From positions 13,847,001-13,911,000 of the forward strand of contig NC_092570.1 of assembly GCF_037975245.1 (NCBI RefSeq): 64,000 nt of DNA. Reading direction: 5' to 3'. Made by a program: the position numbers and the translations under genes. Numbering within the stretch: the first letter of the stretch is position 1; each line of letters starts with the position of its first letter. Shown in pieces: positions 23,570 to 35,785 of this stretch. The DNA is from Apostichopus japonicus (Eukaryota > Echinodermata > Holothuroidea > Aspidochirotida > Stichopodidae). The notes under the pieces were generated by a model that saw nothing but the letters and a program-made list of their open reading frames with translations, was not told the origin of the DNA and did no database searches.

Positions 23570-23713
23570 ATAACACACCAGTAGAATCACTGTGGTCGAG
23601 TGGTACGGGCTTAGGTTCGTGACACGAAGATCCGAGATTCGATTCCTACCTTCGCCTGATGAGTCCCAATAGGACGAAACCGGTCGTGAAGTGGAATTTT
23701 TCTGGTGTGTTAT
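23570..23713 (+). mobile_element. tRNA-like / hammerhead composite element bounded by 12-bp inverted repeats
   Basis: The ends ATAACACACCAG (23570-23581) and CTGGTGTGTTAT (23702-23713) are perfect inverted repeats. Inside, 23592-23649 looks like a tRNA gene body, with box A TGGTCGAGTGGTACGGG, an anticodon-like hairpin around TTCGTGACACGAA, and box B GAGATTCGATTCC. A hammerhead ribozyme (23650-23691) follows with no spacer. Flanking DNA is TA microsatellite on both sides. The layout suggests a pol III-transcribed, self-cleaving short retroelement similar in principle to schistosome Sm-alpha SINEs or metazoan retrozymes. That classification is inference. Confidence 0.8.
23650..23691 (+). ncRNA. 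Hammerhead ribozyme motif (type I), copy 2
   Basis: Stem I pairs CUUCGC (23650-23655) with GUGAAG (23686-23691), six pairs including one G·U. The core CUGAUGA is at 23656-23662. Stem II is GUCC/GGAC (23663-23666, 23672-23675) with loop CAAUA, and GAAA is at 23676-23679. Stem III is minimal: A·U and C·G around a CG loop within the palindrome ACCGGU (23679-23684). The predicted cleavage follows C23685 in GUC. Every conserved core base is intact. Such short palindromic stem III forms cleave best as dimers in known families. Confidence 0.87.
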
Positions 23714-23725
23714 TCTTTATTGAAT

Positions 23726-23726
<1 letters not shown>

Positions 23727-23778
<52 letters not shown>
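23727..23778. repeat. TA microsatellite
   Basis: Uninterrupted TA repeat just right of the tRNA-like/hammerhead element. Confidence 0.95.
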
Positions 23779-23779
<1 letters not shown>

Positions 23780-24361
23780 CATTGCACAGATATGTTGCCA
23801 AAATACCCGTCCTTCAGATCCCAGTACCCTGGAATTGCACTCGATTAAACTGTAGATACCCTTATCAGATAATTTAGAAAGGCCCCCCAACCCCCCCCCC
23901 CCCCCCCCCATCCCACCCAATAAATGCTTGAATTATGTGTGGTTATGCCTTTATGTCTTGATCCATGATGTAAACAATATTATTTACGTCGAAAACGTGA
24001 AAGTAGAAATAGATGGCGCTATTTTATTACGTTGTCCGTATATTTAGATGTATGGCTCTGACGTTTTCCAAAGATTCTATGAAATATTTTTATAACTCTG
24101 GTAACAGTGTAAACTTCCGTGCACACAGTTAAAAGAGAAGAACGCCCCCACTTTAGCTTTGGATATAGACAAGGCTTTACGCACGACACATAGACGCTGC
24201 TAGCCGGCAATTTAGCGGCTGGTATTCGTTCGTTGCAACATTCGTTTTTACCGTCACTGTCGTAACATTCTTCTCCACTGAGACACTGAGATTGTTCGAC
24301 ACCCGTCTTTTATTGCTATTAATAACTTGAAATGTCAGAATATGCGTCTCATAACTCTTTG
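23779..24361. other. Non-coding, with poly(C) tract
   Basis: A C-rich run lies at 23883-23909. No gene recognised. Confidence 0.4.
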
Positions 24362-24658
24362 TTACGGAAGCGTAGAAAGGACATGTCAGTTCACGTTTTT
24401 GATGAAATGCCACAATGAAAATTGACATTTTGGGGTGATGCAGTAACTCGTCAAAATGGCAAAAAATCTGAAACTTGTCGTTTTGACTATATCATACCAA
24501 CTCATCAAAGTGCTAAAATCTCACAACTGACGTGTATTTTCGGCATTTTGACGGTCTTCAATATGTCATCAAAACTTCAATTTTTAACTTATTGCCATAT
24601 TGACGAGTTGTTGCATCTCATCGAACGGCAATTTACATGTCCCTTCTACGCTTCCGAA
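24362..24658. mobile_element. Foldback (MITE-like) element of about 300 bp
   Basis: The left end TTACGGAAGCGTAGAAAGGA and right end TCCCTTCTACGCTTCCGAA form inverted repeats of about 25 bp including ACATGT. A second, inner inverted pair is CTCGTCAAAATGGCAA (about 24447) and TTGCCATATTGACGAG (about 24592). No coding frame of note. Confidence 0.75.
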
Positions 24659-25228
24659 CTTGGTAGTTGGGTCCATTACTGATAACCTTTAATTAAGGTG
24701 ATATAAGAAGTCAAATGTCCAACTTAAGACATATGCCATTGTGTATCAGTGCAAGTATATATATTGCTGGTACCAATTATCAAAGCTATCATATAGTGCC
24801 TGCAATAGATTATGAATTGTTCTCATATGAAATGTTACCAGCTTCATTTATGCCTTTTGGCTTTCTGGTTGTGAAACTAAATGTCTAACATTTTTGGGAA
24901 CCATATTGGGACCACAAATTACTCTACTAGGGGGGCCAGGATGGGCAGGTGTGTGTGTGAATGGGCTGGGGTATTGGATGGGTTCCTAGTAAGGGCCTAC
25001 TCTACCAGTAAGTTAGCATCACGTTTAATTCTCCGTCTCAAGATAACACTTACAGCAAAACAGTAAAGAAAACCGACATGAAGGTAAGGTTTTACGACGG
25101 GCTGTAACATTTGATGACGTCATAAAGGTTTAAGATTAAGTAACCTCTCGATTTAACTAACTAAGAAGTCTAGATGTGGTTACAAACTTAACCTGTTCTC
25201 GATAAGTTTCTGTTTTATTTCATTATGA
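24659..25228. other. Non-coding, nothing recognised
   Basis: Intergenic sequence without recognisable features. Confidence 0.4.
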
Positions 25229-26083
<855 letters not shown>

Positions 26084-26895
26084 TATTACTTGCTTTACTG
26101 TTTAATATGTTATCTGAATGTCTGATCAGAGAGTGTGAAGGAGGGGTGGGGGAATGGGGTAAAAAAGTGTAGTCGTATCTTCCTAATGAACTGAAACTAA
26201 ACCATGAAGAGTGAAATAGGAGGTCCCGGGGACGTAACTGTGTCCGGAGCACAGACTATTGTCGCTGGTGCTTTGGAAGGTCTTTCTAAAGCTTTTCACA
26301 GATAATAGGGGAGTATATTTCTTCATATGTCGCCATAATAGGATACGAGTGACGAGGGTGGGGGAGGGGAGGTGGGGGTCATGGGAAAAGAAAGGGAGTG
26401 TCTACATCTTACAGTCTCTATTTGCTTTCATTCAAACCATGTTAAACTGTACATCAAGTAAGATTGGAATCCACCTTACTTTTAATTTGATAAATAATGT
26501 TCACATATACATATCAAAAACATGCCTTTTGTCACACGCCATGGAGAGGACATTTCGGCGGAATGGCTTCAATTTACAGTTAGTAACGATAGCATTCAAG
26601 GACGGCACGGTGAATTTGCCTTGGACTGCATTACCGATGACATTTATTTAGTTACAGCGCCCTCTATTTAGTCTATCAACTTCATGTATATTGCGTGTCA
26701 TGCTTGGAGAAATTAGCATACATTTTAAAGTGCGTCTAGAGTGCCACAGGGTATATTATATCAAAAATGTCGTATGTTACAGAAATAGACATGTATCGAA
26801 TAAAAATGTAATCTGTCAGCTTCTCGCAATCTCATTGGAGGAAAATTAATCGTGAAATGTCGATTTCTATCACATGATGACAGTTTCTTCAAATC
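26084..26895. other. Non-coding, nothing recognised
   Basis: Intergenic; a G-rich patch at 26340-26380. Confidence 0.4.
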
Positions 26896-27330
26896 CACCC
26901 AATATACATGGCTTGATCAGTGTGTACTGTGAATGAGACAAACGTTAATCTGTATAAAATGAAGTGTTTTATAACACTGTAACACATGTTAGACTAGTCA
27001 ACAATTGCTACTGTGAACCCAATGTATATGGCTTGATTAGTTTGTACTGTGAATAAGAGACAACCGTTAATCAGTGTAAACTGAAGTGAGTTATAACACC
27101 GTAACACATGTTAGACCTGTCAGCAGATACTAATGTACACCCAATTTTACATGGCTTGATCATTTTGTACTGTGAGTATGAGACAACCGTTAATCAGTAT
27201 AAACTGAAGTGTGTCAAAACCCGTAATACATGTTGGATAAACTGTATAAACTGAAGTATAATACAGTATAAACTGAAGTGTGTTAGAACACCGTAATACA
27301 TGTTAGACCGGTCAGCAGATGCTATTGTGG
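26896..27330. repeat. Satellite R2, three to four units of about 125 bp
   Basis: Repeated landmarks are ACATGGCTTGAT, TTTGTACTGTGAATGAGACA, CCGTTAATCAGTATAAACTG and ACACATGTTAGACC. The last unit contains an extra internal duplication of TGTATAAACTGAAGT. Related units lie in inverted orientation at 30425-30640. Confidence 0.85.
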
Positions 27331-30309
27331 AACAATAACTAACAGACGAATTCGATACTCTAAGGCTGTTTCAACTAACGACTGGTTAGGAGTCTAAGCA
27401 ACTGTTCATGTGTTTGACTGGAAAGTATACCTTGTAAAGATGGTTCGTTTTGTAGTAAAGTGTCAACCATTTTCTGTTAAAATGTGGACGAAAATATTCG
27501 CGAACCTTTAGAGCAGTCCTTCTCAGTACCAACTGTGGTCATAAATGTAAGGCATGTTAAGAAATTATAACACATCAGTTTTTTACTGCATGATTTACGG
27601 GTACTCCCTTTAACCAGTTTCAACTGATAAAGCCATGATGATCGGCTGTTTAATTTATTTCACGTCATTACCATAATACGCCACGCAAGTATGTCACCCA
27701 TTAACTAATAATGTAGGGTAATCATCATGTAAAACTAACTTGTCTATATCGATGATCAAATTCAAGGCCTTGAAATTATTTATCTTATTCTTTATGACGT
27801 CACAACAGTCACAACAATAGGGCGTAGCAAGCTCATGAGGGAATAAACATGTGAGACCATTTCATCTGAGTGTATCATAATCTCAGATATGATTTACCAA
27901 AATATTTCAAATCTATATATACCAAGTGCTAAATCTGGTCTCCTGCATTGTTACGGCCTTATTGTTTTGGAGTATTAATTCCAAACGGCTTAATGGAATA
28001 CAAATCGATTTGAGCGAATGAATAACATAGAGTTTCTTTTCCAATTTTCAGCAACATGGCAGTGTTTTGCATATTGAAAACACAGTAGCGACCATACAGG
28101 CATCGGTGATATAAATTCAGAGGTCTTTCATGTGAACAGAAAAGACAAAGGAAAACTGACGGAAAAGACAATGAATCAACATAGAGACATGTTGGTAGAC
28201 ATACAAACTGGTAGACATGCAAAACAATGTCAGTATCATGGTTTATACTGTTTCTATCTCTAAGGAACTAAATTCATTTGATTAATTTATTTTAAAAACG
28301 TCCTTTCACTTATTATACACAAAACGTTTTCTTGATTGATACGGTCGTGAGGGTGTATGTCTCTTAGCATGATGCTTGAAGCTGCGTCAACTACAGATTT
28401 CTGCTGTGTCAAGGTACTGGTATCATATATATGTGATATATGTGTGATATATGTGTGATATATGTGATATATATATATATATATATATATCCAGAACAGT
28501 GAAATATTTTCCACCCTCAACTGGTTACAAGACCTTTTTTTACATGTTTTTTACTGCGAAAGAGATAATCAGTTTTGCAACTTAAAGTCTAACGTACGAT
28601 ATCTCTTTACGCATCCTCGGTAAGAGACCGCTTATCGGCTTATCGAAATGTGTTAAGCTATACCAATCCGAATAAATTATAGACATGTTTCATTTCAAAG
28701 ATATTTTATATTCCTCTCAACCTTTCGTAACTCTTCAACCAGCTGCTATACGGTTCTCATTTTAATATATCATCTATCAAACGATAATGCTTTTAATTAT
28801 TCAGGATATATACTCGCTAATTCTAGGTGTGTCGTTTTTCGGCTTTCTCGACATGTAGAGTGTTGAAAGGTAACGTTAAACTAATCTTGAGGATGTATTA
28901 GCATTGCTAAATCTTTTACCCTATAGCATAAAATTGTATTGCCTATTAAAGTTATAAATTCGTACAAATAAGTCCTTGCTATCTGTAGTGTCTTCCGTAA
29001 CGACGGTAAATATTGACCTTGTTTCTCGTAATGATTAACATATGGAAGGTGGAATAATAGAGTGACGTCACTGGTCCATTAGTACTTATAAATCTACCTT
29101 TAACGTCAAAGTGTGAAATCCCTCAAGGGACAAGTGATTTTTTTAATTTGTCAGAAATATCCACTTTATTTTGGTTTTTAAAAATATCCAGTTCATAATA
29201 CATTAACATTCAATTTAACTTTAGTAGAAGTATAAGAAAAAGCAATGCATATAAACTTGCTTACGTAGATACTGAAGAACTATGAAGTACGGTAGCTAAT
29301 GAAGACGAATAAGTGATTAATGAAGAAAATAAGTCGTTCGTTAATTTCATAATATTTCATTTCTTGCTTTACGTATTGTTCTATAGTCTCATGCCTTTAA
29401 GCGGTGGATCATTTTGAAGAAAACAGAAACCCGTCCCTCTTTCACAAAAGCCAGTTATTTTTATTTCCACGAACTCATTTCAAGTTATAAAACCTACTTC
29501 AATGCCGTTATGGAGCATTCCAAGAATGTCGGATAAAGTCACCACAAACGCAACAACGATGGATATGTTCATTATAGCTCTGCAATCGGACTTGTGCATG
29601 CATGATATATACACACATGGGTATACGGTAAGATTTTTTTGCTGACTATCTCATCTATGTGCTAGATCACATTGTGAAGCAAAGGCTCCCATGAACGTTG
29701 CACATTTAAGCTACATAAAGCATTCTTGGAAAACACGCAAGAATTGGTTTATATATAATCATTTTTCACCTGGGAAATAATAACTTTAAAAAAAAATAAT
29801 AATAATGATAATGTTTATCTCAGGTTTTGAAATACTTGGCACGAAAGCAGGTGTTTTTTACTTCCCCTCAAGGACTATGGTGCGTTCAACAAGACAGTCA
29901 TATTAACCCTGTAGGCATTGAGTGGAAAACTCTTCTTCTTTTTTTTCTTTTTTTTTTGCACTTTTTTTTTTTACGTAGTTCAGCTGAGATAATCTGTTGT
30001 AGTGTCCTCCTTCTTGCAGGGAATAATGCAGTTACTGTATTAGGAATGTACTCATCATAGTTATATCATCCATATGAAATAGAAGTATAGGCCTTGCAAC
30101 TGATAATGCTCAATTGTGGTTCGGTTTACAATCATTTCTGCAGTGTAGGTCACAAACAGTTCCCTACAAACAATCAAGGCAAAAACGTGGTTTCTTTGTA
30201 TTGAGAATCCCACTTCTGACACCATTGTCATAAATATTACCGTTTATTAGGTGTTGGTAGAGGTGTGTTTTGCTATTTTCACTTCACTTTTTGCGCTGAA
30301 GAAGAACAC
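27331..30309. other. Non-coding, about 3 kb without recognised features
   Basis: No family-like frame or convincing exon. Minor items: a TATATGTGA-type microsatellite at 28425-28490 and T-rich tracts at 29938-29970. Confidence 0.45.
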
Positions 30310-30424
30310 AGGTACTGCTAATCCTTGCCACTTTCAGTGATCACGCATTGAAGAAGATCTAGTTATGCTTGAAAGCTTTGCAAATATCCAGATGTTGGAT
30401 GTTTGACTTCCATTCACCCACTAA
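30310..30424 (+). mobile_element. Penelope-like element 3'-end fragment
   Basis: Similar to 46978-47095, the tail of the Penelope element in the Ig gene intron. Shared blocks include TGATCA(C/T)GCA, TGAAGAAGA, GCTTGAAAGCTTTGCAAA and TTCCA(T/A)TCAC. The hammerhead-like core is decayed (CTGAAGA is TTGAAGA here, and stem II pairs poorly). Only the 3' end is present. Confidence 0.72.
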
Positions 30425-30640
30425 ATTGTTGTCGGTTGTCTCTTATTCACAGTACAAACTGATCAAGCTATGTCCTACATTGGATGCACAGTAGCATCTG
30501 CTGATAGGTCTTACATCTATAACATTGTTATAACACACGTCAGTTCTATGCTGATCAACACTTGTCTCTCTGTATTCACAGTTCAAACTGATCAACCCAT
30601 GAACATTGGGTGCACATTAATAACTGCTGACATTGGTCGT
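30425..30640 (-). repeat. Satellite R2, two inverted units
   Basis: Reverse complement of the 26896-27330 satellite: GTTGTCTCTTATTCACAGTA corresponds to the TACTGTGAATAAGAGACAAC block, and AGCATCTGCTGA to TCAGCAGATGCT. About two diverged units abut the Penelope 3' fragment. Confidence 0.8.
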
Positions 30641-31153
30641 AAGTAAACCAAGTCCACCCCCTTCCCTCCGCCGGCCCTTGTCCACTTCCCTCTGTTATCA
30701 CTGAACCCATAATGACGGGATGCCGCAAAATTGTAAATAGCAATGCTTCATCGTTTCATAAGAAGCACTTTCATGTTGATTTTCCTCTGGCACTAACTAT
30801 AAAACTCATCTGAAATAAAATGAAAAAAAAAAAACTTTACACTGTTGTTGTTTGAAAAACGCCATCGGAATAATTGTCGCTATAAGCGAGATAATATTTT
30901 GATTTCCTTTCCAGGAAGTTGTTGATAATCATAAATGGTCTGTCTGTAATATCATCAAGGTAGAGTTTTTCCAATATCTTAATTTTCCGATTCAATCTTT
31001 TCGTTATTTTATCCTTGATCTGTGATGTACATTTGGTAAGACTTTTTTATTTAGCTGCCAATGTTTACTGTAGCTCATAGATTTTCATTTCATTTTTTTT
31101 TTATATTGTAGAAAATGTTCTTTTCCTCTGTAGATTAATGATTGATATATTAT
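30641..31153. other. Non-coding, nothing recognised
   Basis: Pyrimidine-rich patch at 30655-30690; no gene. Confidence 0.4.
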
Positions 31154-31465
31154 GAGAGCGTGGTGGCCAATTGGCTAAGGCGTCGGACTCGTGATCCAAG
31201 GATTGCTGGTTCGAATCCTGCCTAGTTCATTACGTTGTGTCCTTGGGCAAGATGCTTTATATCACTTGCCTGTCTCCACCCAGGGTTTAAATGGGTACCT
31301 GTGAGGTAACTTGTCATTGGGCGCAGTATAAAACTGCTGCCGACTGGAGGGATTGTCTCTGGGACAGGTTATCATTGACCAGGGGTAATATAACGTCTGT
31401 AAAGCGCTTTGAGACCTATCGCTGGCATAAAGCGCTATAAAAAGTAAATATTATATTAAATATCA
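31154..31465 (+). mobile_element. Full-length tRNA-derived SINE with conserved core
   Basis: A tRNA-like head holds box A TGGCCAATTGGCTAAGG and box B GGTTCGAATCC (31154-31226). The body contains CCTTGGGCAAGATGCTTTAT and CTCCACCCAGGGTTTAAATG, a core found in SINEs of many marine invertebrates. The 3' part is AAAGCGCTTTGAGACC and AAAGCGCTATAAAA, a LINE-like tail. It ends in an AT-rich tail. The acceptor stem does not pair, so it is not a tRNA gene. Confidence 0.9.
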
Positions 31466-31935
31466 TTATTATAAAGAAACACAAAAGGCATTCTCATCTG
31501 AGACTGCCTCGATGCCGTCGTTCAATCTGCTGTTGCTAGCTGCATTCACCAGTTTTGGAGACTAATAATGGTTTCTGAGTACCAAGAACCATTGTCCTTA
31601 GTTCTGCTTCTAGGGATCAGAGTTTCAAGTACCAGCATCCGAGTGAAAACATTTTAGAATCCTTTTAACTAATTAAATATCCAAGAAGCTTATGCTTATA
31701 CCTGCTCAAAAGGTGTTGATCATTGATATTATAGTAAAAATTTGATGGCACTACTCGGATCTCTCGTTATTGTTTGCCAAAAATCAGAATGTCGCAAAAT
31801 AATAAGAAATTATATGATGTTGGAATGAGTAGTTGAAATTTAGCAAGCGACGTCTGGGCGTGTAATGCAATCAAACTTCTAACCGTTCTCTAATTTTGCA
31901 AATGCCATACATCACTTATACATTTTTCATCCTCG
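31466..31935. other. Non-coding, nothing recognised
   Basis: Intergenic. Confidence 0.4.
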
Positions 31936-32813
31936 TACTACCACGAAGGCTCCAGTAGTACAATTATGTTACGCTGCATGTATGATACTACTGGCGGCTT
32001 CGTGGTAATACGTTAGGCTACATGTATGATACTACTGGATGCTTTGTGGTAATACGTTAGGATACATGTATGGTACTATTGGATGCTTCGTGTTAATACG
32101 TTAGGCTGCATGTATGATACTACTGGAGGCTTCTTGGTAATACGTTAAGCTAAATGTATGATACTACTGGACGCTTCTTGGTAATACGTTAAGCTGAATG
32201 TATGATACTAGTCGAGGCTTCTTGGTAATGCCTTAGGCTGCATGTATGATACTACTCGTGGCTTCATGGAAATACGTTAGGCTGCATGTGTGATTCTATT
32301 CGAGGCTTCGTGGTAATGCTTTAAGCTGCATGTATGATACTACTCGAGGCTTGTTAGTAATGCGTTAGGCTAAATGTATTATACTACTGGAGGCTTGTTG
32401 GTAATACGTTAGGTTTCATGTATGATACTGCTGGAGGCTTCGTGGTAATACGTTAGGCTACATGTATGATACTACTGGAGACTTCATGGTAATACGTTAA
32501 GCTACATGTATGATACTATCGGATGCTCCTTGGTAATGCGTTAAGCTGCATGCATGATACTACTGGATGCTTCGTGGTAATACGTTAGGATACATTATGA
32601 TATTGATACTACTGGATGCTCCTTGGTAATGCGTTAAGCTGCGTGCATGATACTACTGGTGGCTTCATGGAAATACGTTAGGCTGCATGTGTGATTCTAT
32701 TCGAGGCTTCGTGGTAATGCGTTAAGCTGCATGTATGATACTACTCGAGGCTTCATGGTAATACGTTAGGCTACGTGTATAATACTACTGGAGGCTTCGT
32801 GGTAATACGTTAG
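31936..32813. repeat. 44-bp minisatellite, about 19 units, with inverted half-unit at the left edge
   Basis: From about 31970 the unit CATGTATGATACTACTGGAG, GCTTCGTGGTAATACGTTAG, GCTA repeats about 19 times with scattered changes. At 31936-31960, TACTACCACGAAGGCTCCAG and following bases are the reverse complement of part of the unit. No coding meaning. Confidence 0.92.
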
Positions 32814-33295
32814 TCACGTTGTCATATTTATACTTGACCAAGTCTTCAGTCTTGTGTGCGCAGAATCACTAAATCTCTGATATCGCCCAAATGGAAATAA
32901 GATTTTACTTAGCTGTTTGAGGAAGTTGTTTATGACAGTTTATCTCCTATGACATGGATTAATAATGGCGGTTTGGATTTGTGTCTCCTATACCGTCGAA
33001 GTTAATAATAGTAAATAAAAATTAATAAAAAAACTAACGGTTAAAAATTGTCACCACAAACGGCAGGTGAATCGTGATGTTGGCAAAGTAGTTAGAAATT
33101 TCACCATGAGCTTGCAGTGATTGAAAAGGTCATTATTTATTCATTTTAAACCTCATATTGAGTATTTACAGAAAAGTGATGAATACGTAAGTTACTAAAA
33201 ATTGATGTCTGTAGTTCAAAACATCACTGAAATCACGAACATCTAAATAACTAATTATGTTATGTAACAAACTTTTGACAGTGTTTTACATCACA

Positions 33296-33299
<4 letters not shown>
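32814..33299. other. Non-coding, nothing recognised
   Basis: AT-rich intergenic DNA. Confidence 0.4.
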
Positions 33300-33329
<30 letters not shown>

Positions 33330-33447
33330 CTAGTGTTCCACTAGTCTCAACTAGTATCAACATATATATATATATATATATATATATCTAACTAGTATCA
33401 ACTAGTATATATATAACTAGTATCAACATATATATATATATATATAC
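33300..33447. repeat. TA microsatellites with interspersed ACTAGTATCAACA blocks
   Basis: Three TA runs (33300-33328, 33362-33388, 33428-33447) alternate with TACTAGT-rich blocks. The first block is the same as 23366-23400. Confidence 0.9.
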
Positions 33448-34555
33448 ACACGGCGACTCCACTGTACAATTTGACGTAAAACCAATTTATTTAAGTACTG
33501 TTTTTTTTTTTTTTTTTTTGTGTGCTTCGAACCACTTAACGTCACTTGTTAACATCAACCCAGAATATGATTCATTTGGTGATCAATATTTAACGCTTTT
33601 TACTATAACTAAAGTTACCGAAATCTAAGTAAATATATACTTTTGCATTTCAACAAAAGTTCGTGATCAGCGATGTATTTTTAAAAGTGCCGACAGCTTC
33701 TAATGGAAGTTACATATTTTTAGCTGTTAAATGTGACAATATATGATGTAAAATTTTTAGAGGAAAAAAAACCGGTGTAATTGAACACTTATGCCCTGCG
33801 TGACCAAATTCATGCTGTCAATGCAGGAAACAATATCAGTTTCGTTTGAAAGGATCACTTCCTTAAACTCGTTGGCATCAATAAGACAAAGTCCAAGAAA
33901 ATGACACGTTTGAAGGAAATATTATCTCTTCATTCAATTGTACTCCTTTCTGTTTCTGTTTTCCGTATCTTTCTTCTGTTTTTTTTCTGCTTTTTTTTTG
34001 GGGGGGGGGAGCAATTTCAGTTTAAATAACGTAAGTAGTTGCGTAAGCACTGCGAAAGTTGACCTCACATATTTTCCACCTTCTTATTACAGTCTTTGTG
34101 CAGAGTGAGTGTTCACCATCAGAGGTTGCAGTATACCACTATATACGTATATACATGGTATGAATTGCAATGTCGGAGCCAAGATCATTGAATTCTGCAA
34201 ACTGTAAGACGCTTCCTAGTCATTTCAATATGGCTCTATCAGGAACGTTCCAACTTCCACCCCCCCCCCCCCCCCTCCGCCTTACACCCCTCCTTCCATC
34301 CCCTCGCCGAAATGGTTCTTCTTCTAGCAGGGAGGTGTTTCGGATAGAGACACCACGAATTATGAAGCCTTTGAAACTGCATGCGTTTGCCGCCCGTATT
34401 CTTGACAATCAATTATTCTAGCCATACATACAATAACAATTAAATCGGATAGAGCAAAGCTAAACGCTGTCTTGGAGCTCTGACAGTTTAATATTAATAG
34501 TACAACCAGTATAGACATAACGAAGTAATACATTTTTGAAGATTGTGTGTCACGG
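33448..34555. other. Non-coding, downstream flank of GPCR 2
   Basis: Contains a poly(T) run (about 33502-33519), poly(G) at 34000-34009 and poly(C) at 34259-34274. Short frames here are low-complexity. Presumed 3' UTR of the receptor lies at the right end. Confidence 0.4.
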
Positions 34556-35785
34556 TCAATGAACCCCTATTTTTCTCTTGCAGTGTCTTACCAACTCTTT
34601 TACTCTGTCTTTGTATGTTTTGTGTCTCAGGGCATAGATGAACGGATTCACGCATGTATTCAAGATGACAAGAGTCACAGATATCTTGTAAAAATAACCG
34701 CGAAAATCTAACGGTCCGCCTAGATTGAGCTGAAAGAATGCCCACTGATTTGGCGACCAGCATATGATGTAAACGAAGTACACCGTAAGAAGTGTCGTCG
34801 TCGCATTCCTCCGGCGAACGTTTACTCGAAAGTTTGATGTCGATGGTGATGAGAATGATGCTGCCGGGGATGGAGTTGGCGTTGCTGACGGTGGGGTGTT
34901 CTCCTGCTGGGAATGAAAGCAATCCTGACGATTTCTCGCTGACATAGGTAGTTTGAGAAACATAGATGTTGTTACAGTTCCCTGCGTAAATGACGTCTCG
35001 ACTCCCTGTTCGCAGGAGGCGGTAGCTTCCGTTACTACCGATCTTGATTCCACCGCCGCTGTTGTCATGGTGGCGGCCGAACGGAGGCTCGATGCGTTGG
35101 ATAGAACTTTATTCATGCGTCGAAGTTTCCGTGCAACACTTGCAAATGAGAATGACATGATTATTACCGGCAGAAAGTACTCCCATAAGAATAGCAAAAT
35201 ACCGACCCACGCAGGAGTCCAACGTATGTCGCAACCAGTCTCATCCGAGAATCGAATTGTAGTTATTATGAGTATATACTGCATTAAGGGCGAAACTAAC
35301 CAAATGACCAAAATCGTAAATCGTAGATTTCTCCGAGTAAAAATATTCGCGTACGAATGTGGGAAAATCGTCGCAAAATATCTTTCCAGCGATATAATGG
35401 TCAGATTGAATGTCGAAATTGCAAAAGATGCGAATAAGAGGTTTTGATTCTTCCAAAGAAAACATGACCATATTCGAAGGAGATATATATCTGTCTCGGG
35501 ATGTCCAGAAAGTTCGTAAACAACATGGAGGACGAGAAGGAGAGACGTAAACAAATCGATGAATGCTTGATTTGTGATTAATAAATTAGTCTGGTTTCTT
35601 TGGGTGCGACGGTGGAGAAATACGAAGCACACTAGAAAGTTTCCCACGATACCCAATAATCCTACCAAGAGCTGAGTTAGTAACAGGGCTGAAATGGCTG
35701 TGTCTACCGGAAAGCTCTCCCTGTCATCCGACGTAACTGAATCGGAACGGATTGTGGTATTCATCATTTCTTTCTTAATTAACAA
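34556..35785 (-). CDS. Rhodopsin-family (class A) G protein-coupled receptor 2, intronless
   Basis: 409 aa, single exon, ATG at 35785; a second Met pair at residues 7-8 could be the true start. Class A hallmarks: TM1 GNF (N49), TM2 FIDLF (D77), the Cys108-Cys185 pair, ERY (134-136), TM6 CWSP (342-345) and TM7 NPFIY (380-384). The third intracellular loop is about 110 aa, rich in Ser, Thr and Pro, followed by RRRNATT. The extracellular N-terminus is only about 28 aa, much shorter than in GPCR 1. Long identical stretches with GPCR 1 (FNLT.ISLERY.AT, ICWSPNQWAFFQL, ILNTCVNPFIYA) show local duplication. A short basic tail ends CKRKIGVH. Ligand unknown; plasma-membrane signalling is inferred from the family. 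Confidence 0.92.
   Translation of the reverse strand: MLIKKEMMNTTIRSDSVTSDDRESFPVDTAISALLLTQLLVGLLGIVGNFLVCFVFLHRRTQRNQTNLLITNQAFIDLFTSLLLVLHVVYELSGHPETDIYLLRIWSCFLWKNQNLLFASFAISTFNLTIISLERYFATIFPHSYANIFTRRNLRFTILVIWLVSPLMQYILIITTIRFSDETGCDIRWTPAWVGILLFLWEYFLPVIIMSFSFASVARKLRRMNKVLSNASSLRSAATMTTAAVESRSVVTEATASCEQGVETSFTQGTVTTSMFLKLPMSARNRQDCFHSQQENTPPSATPTPSPAASFSSPSTSNFRVNVRRRNATTTLLTVYFVYIICWSPNQWAFFQLNLGGPLDFRGYFYKISVTLVILNTCVNPFIYALRHKTYKDRVKELVRHCKRKIGVH

Noticed and set aside
34953-35447. 164-codon plus-strand frame (and 19562-19891 plus, 34494-34922 minus)
   Set aside because: Shadow frames inside the two GPCR genes.
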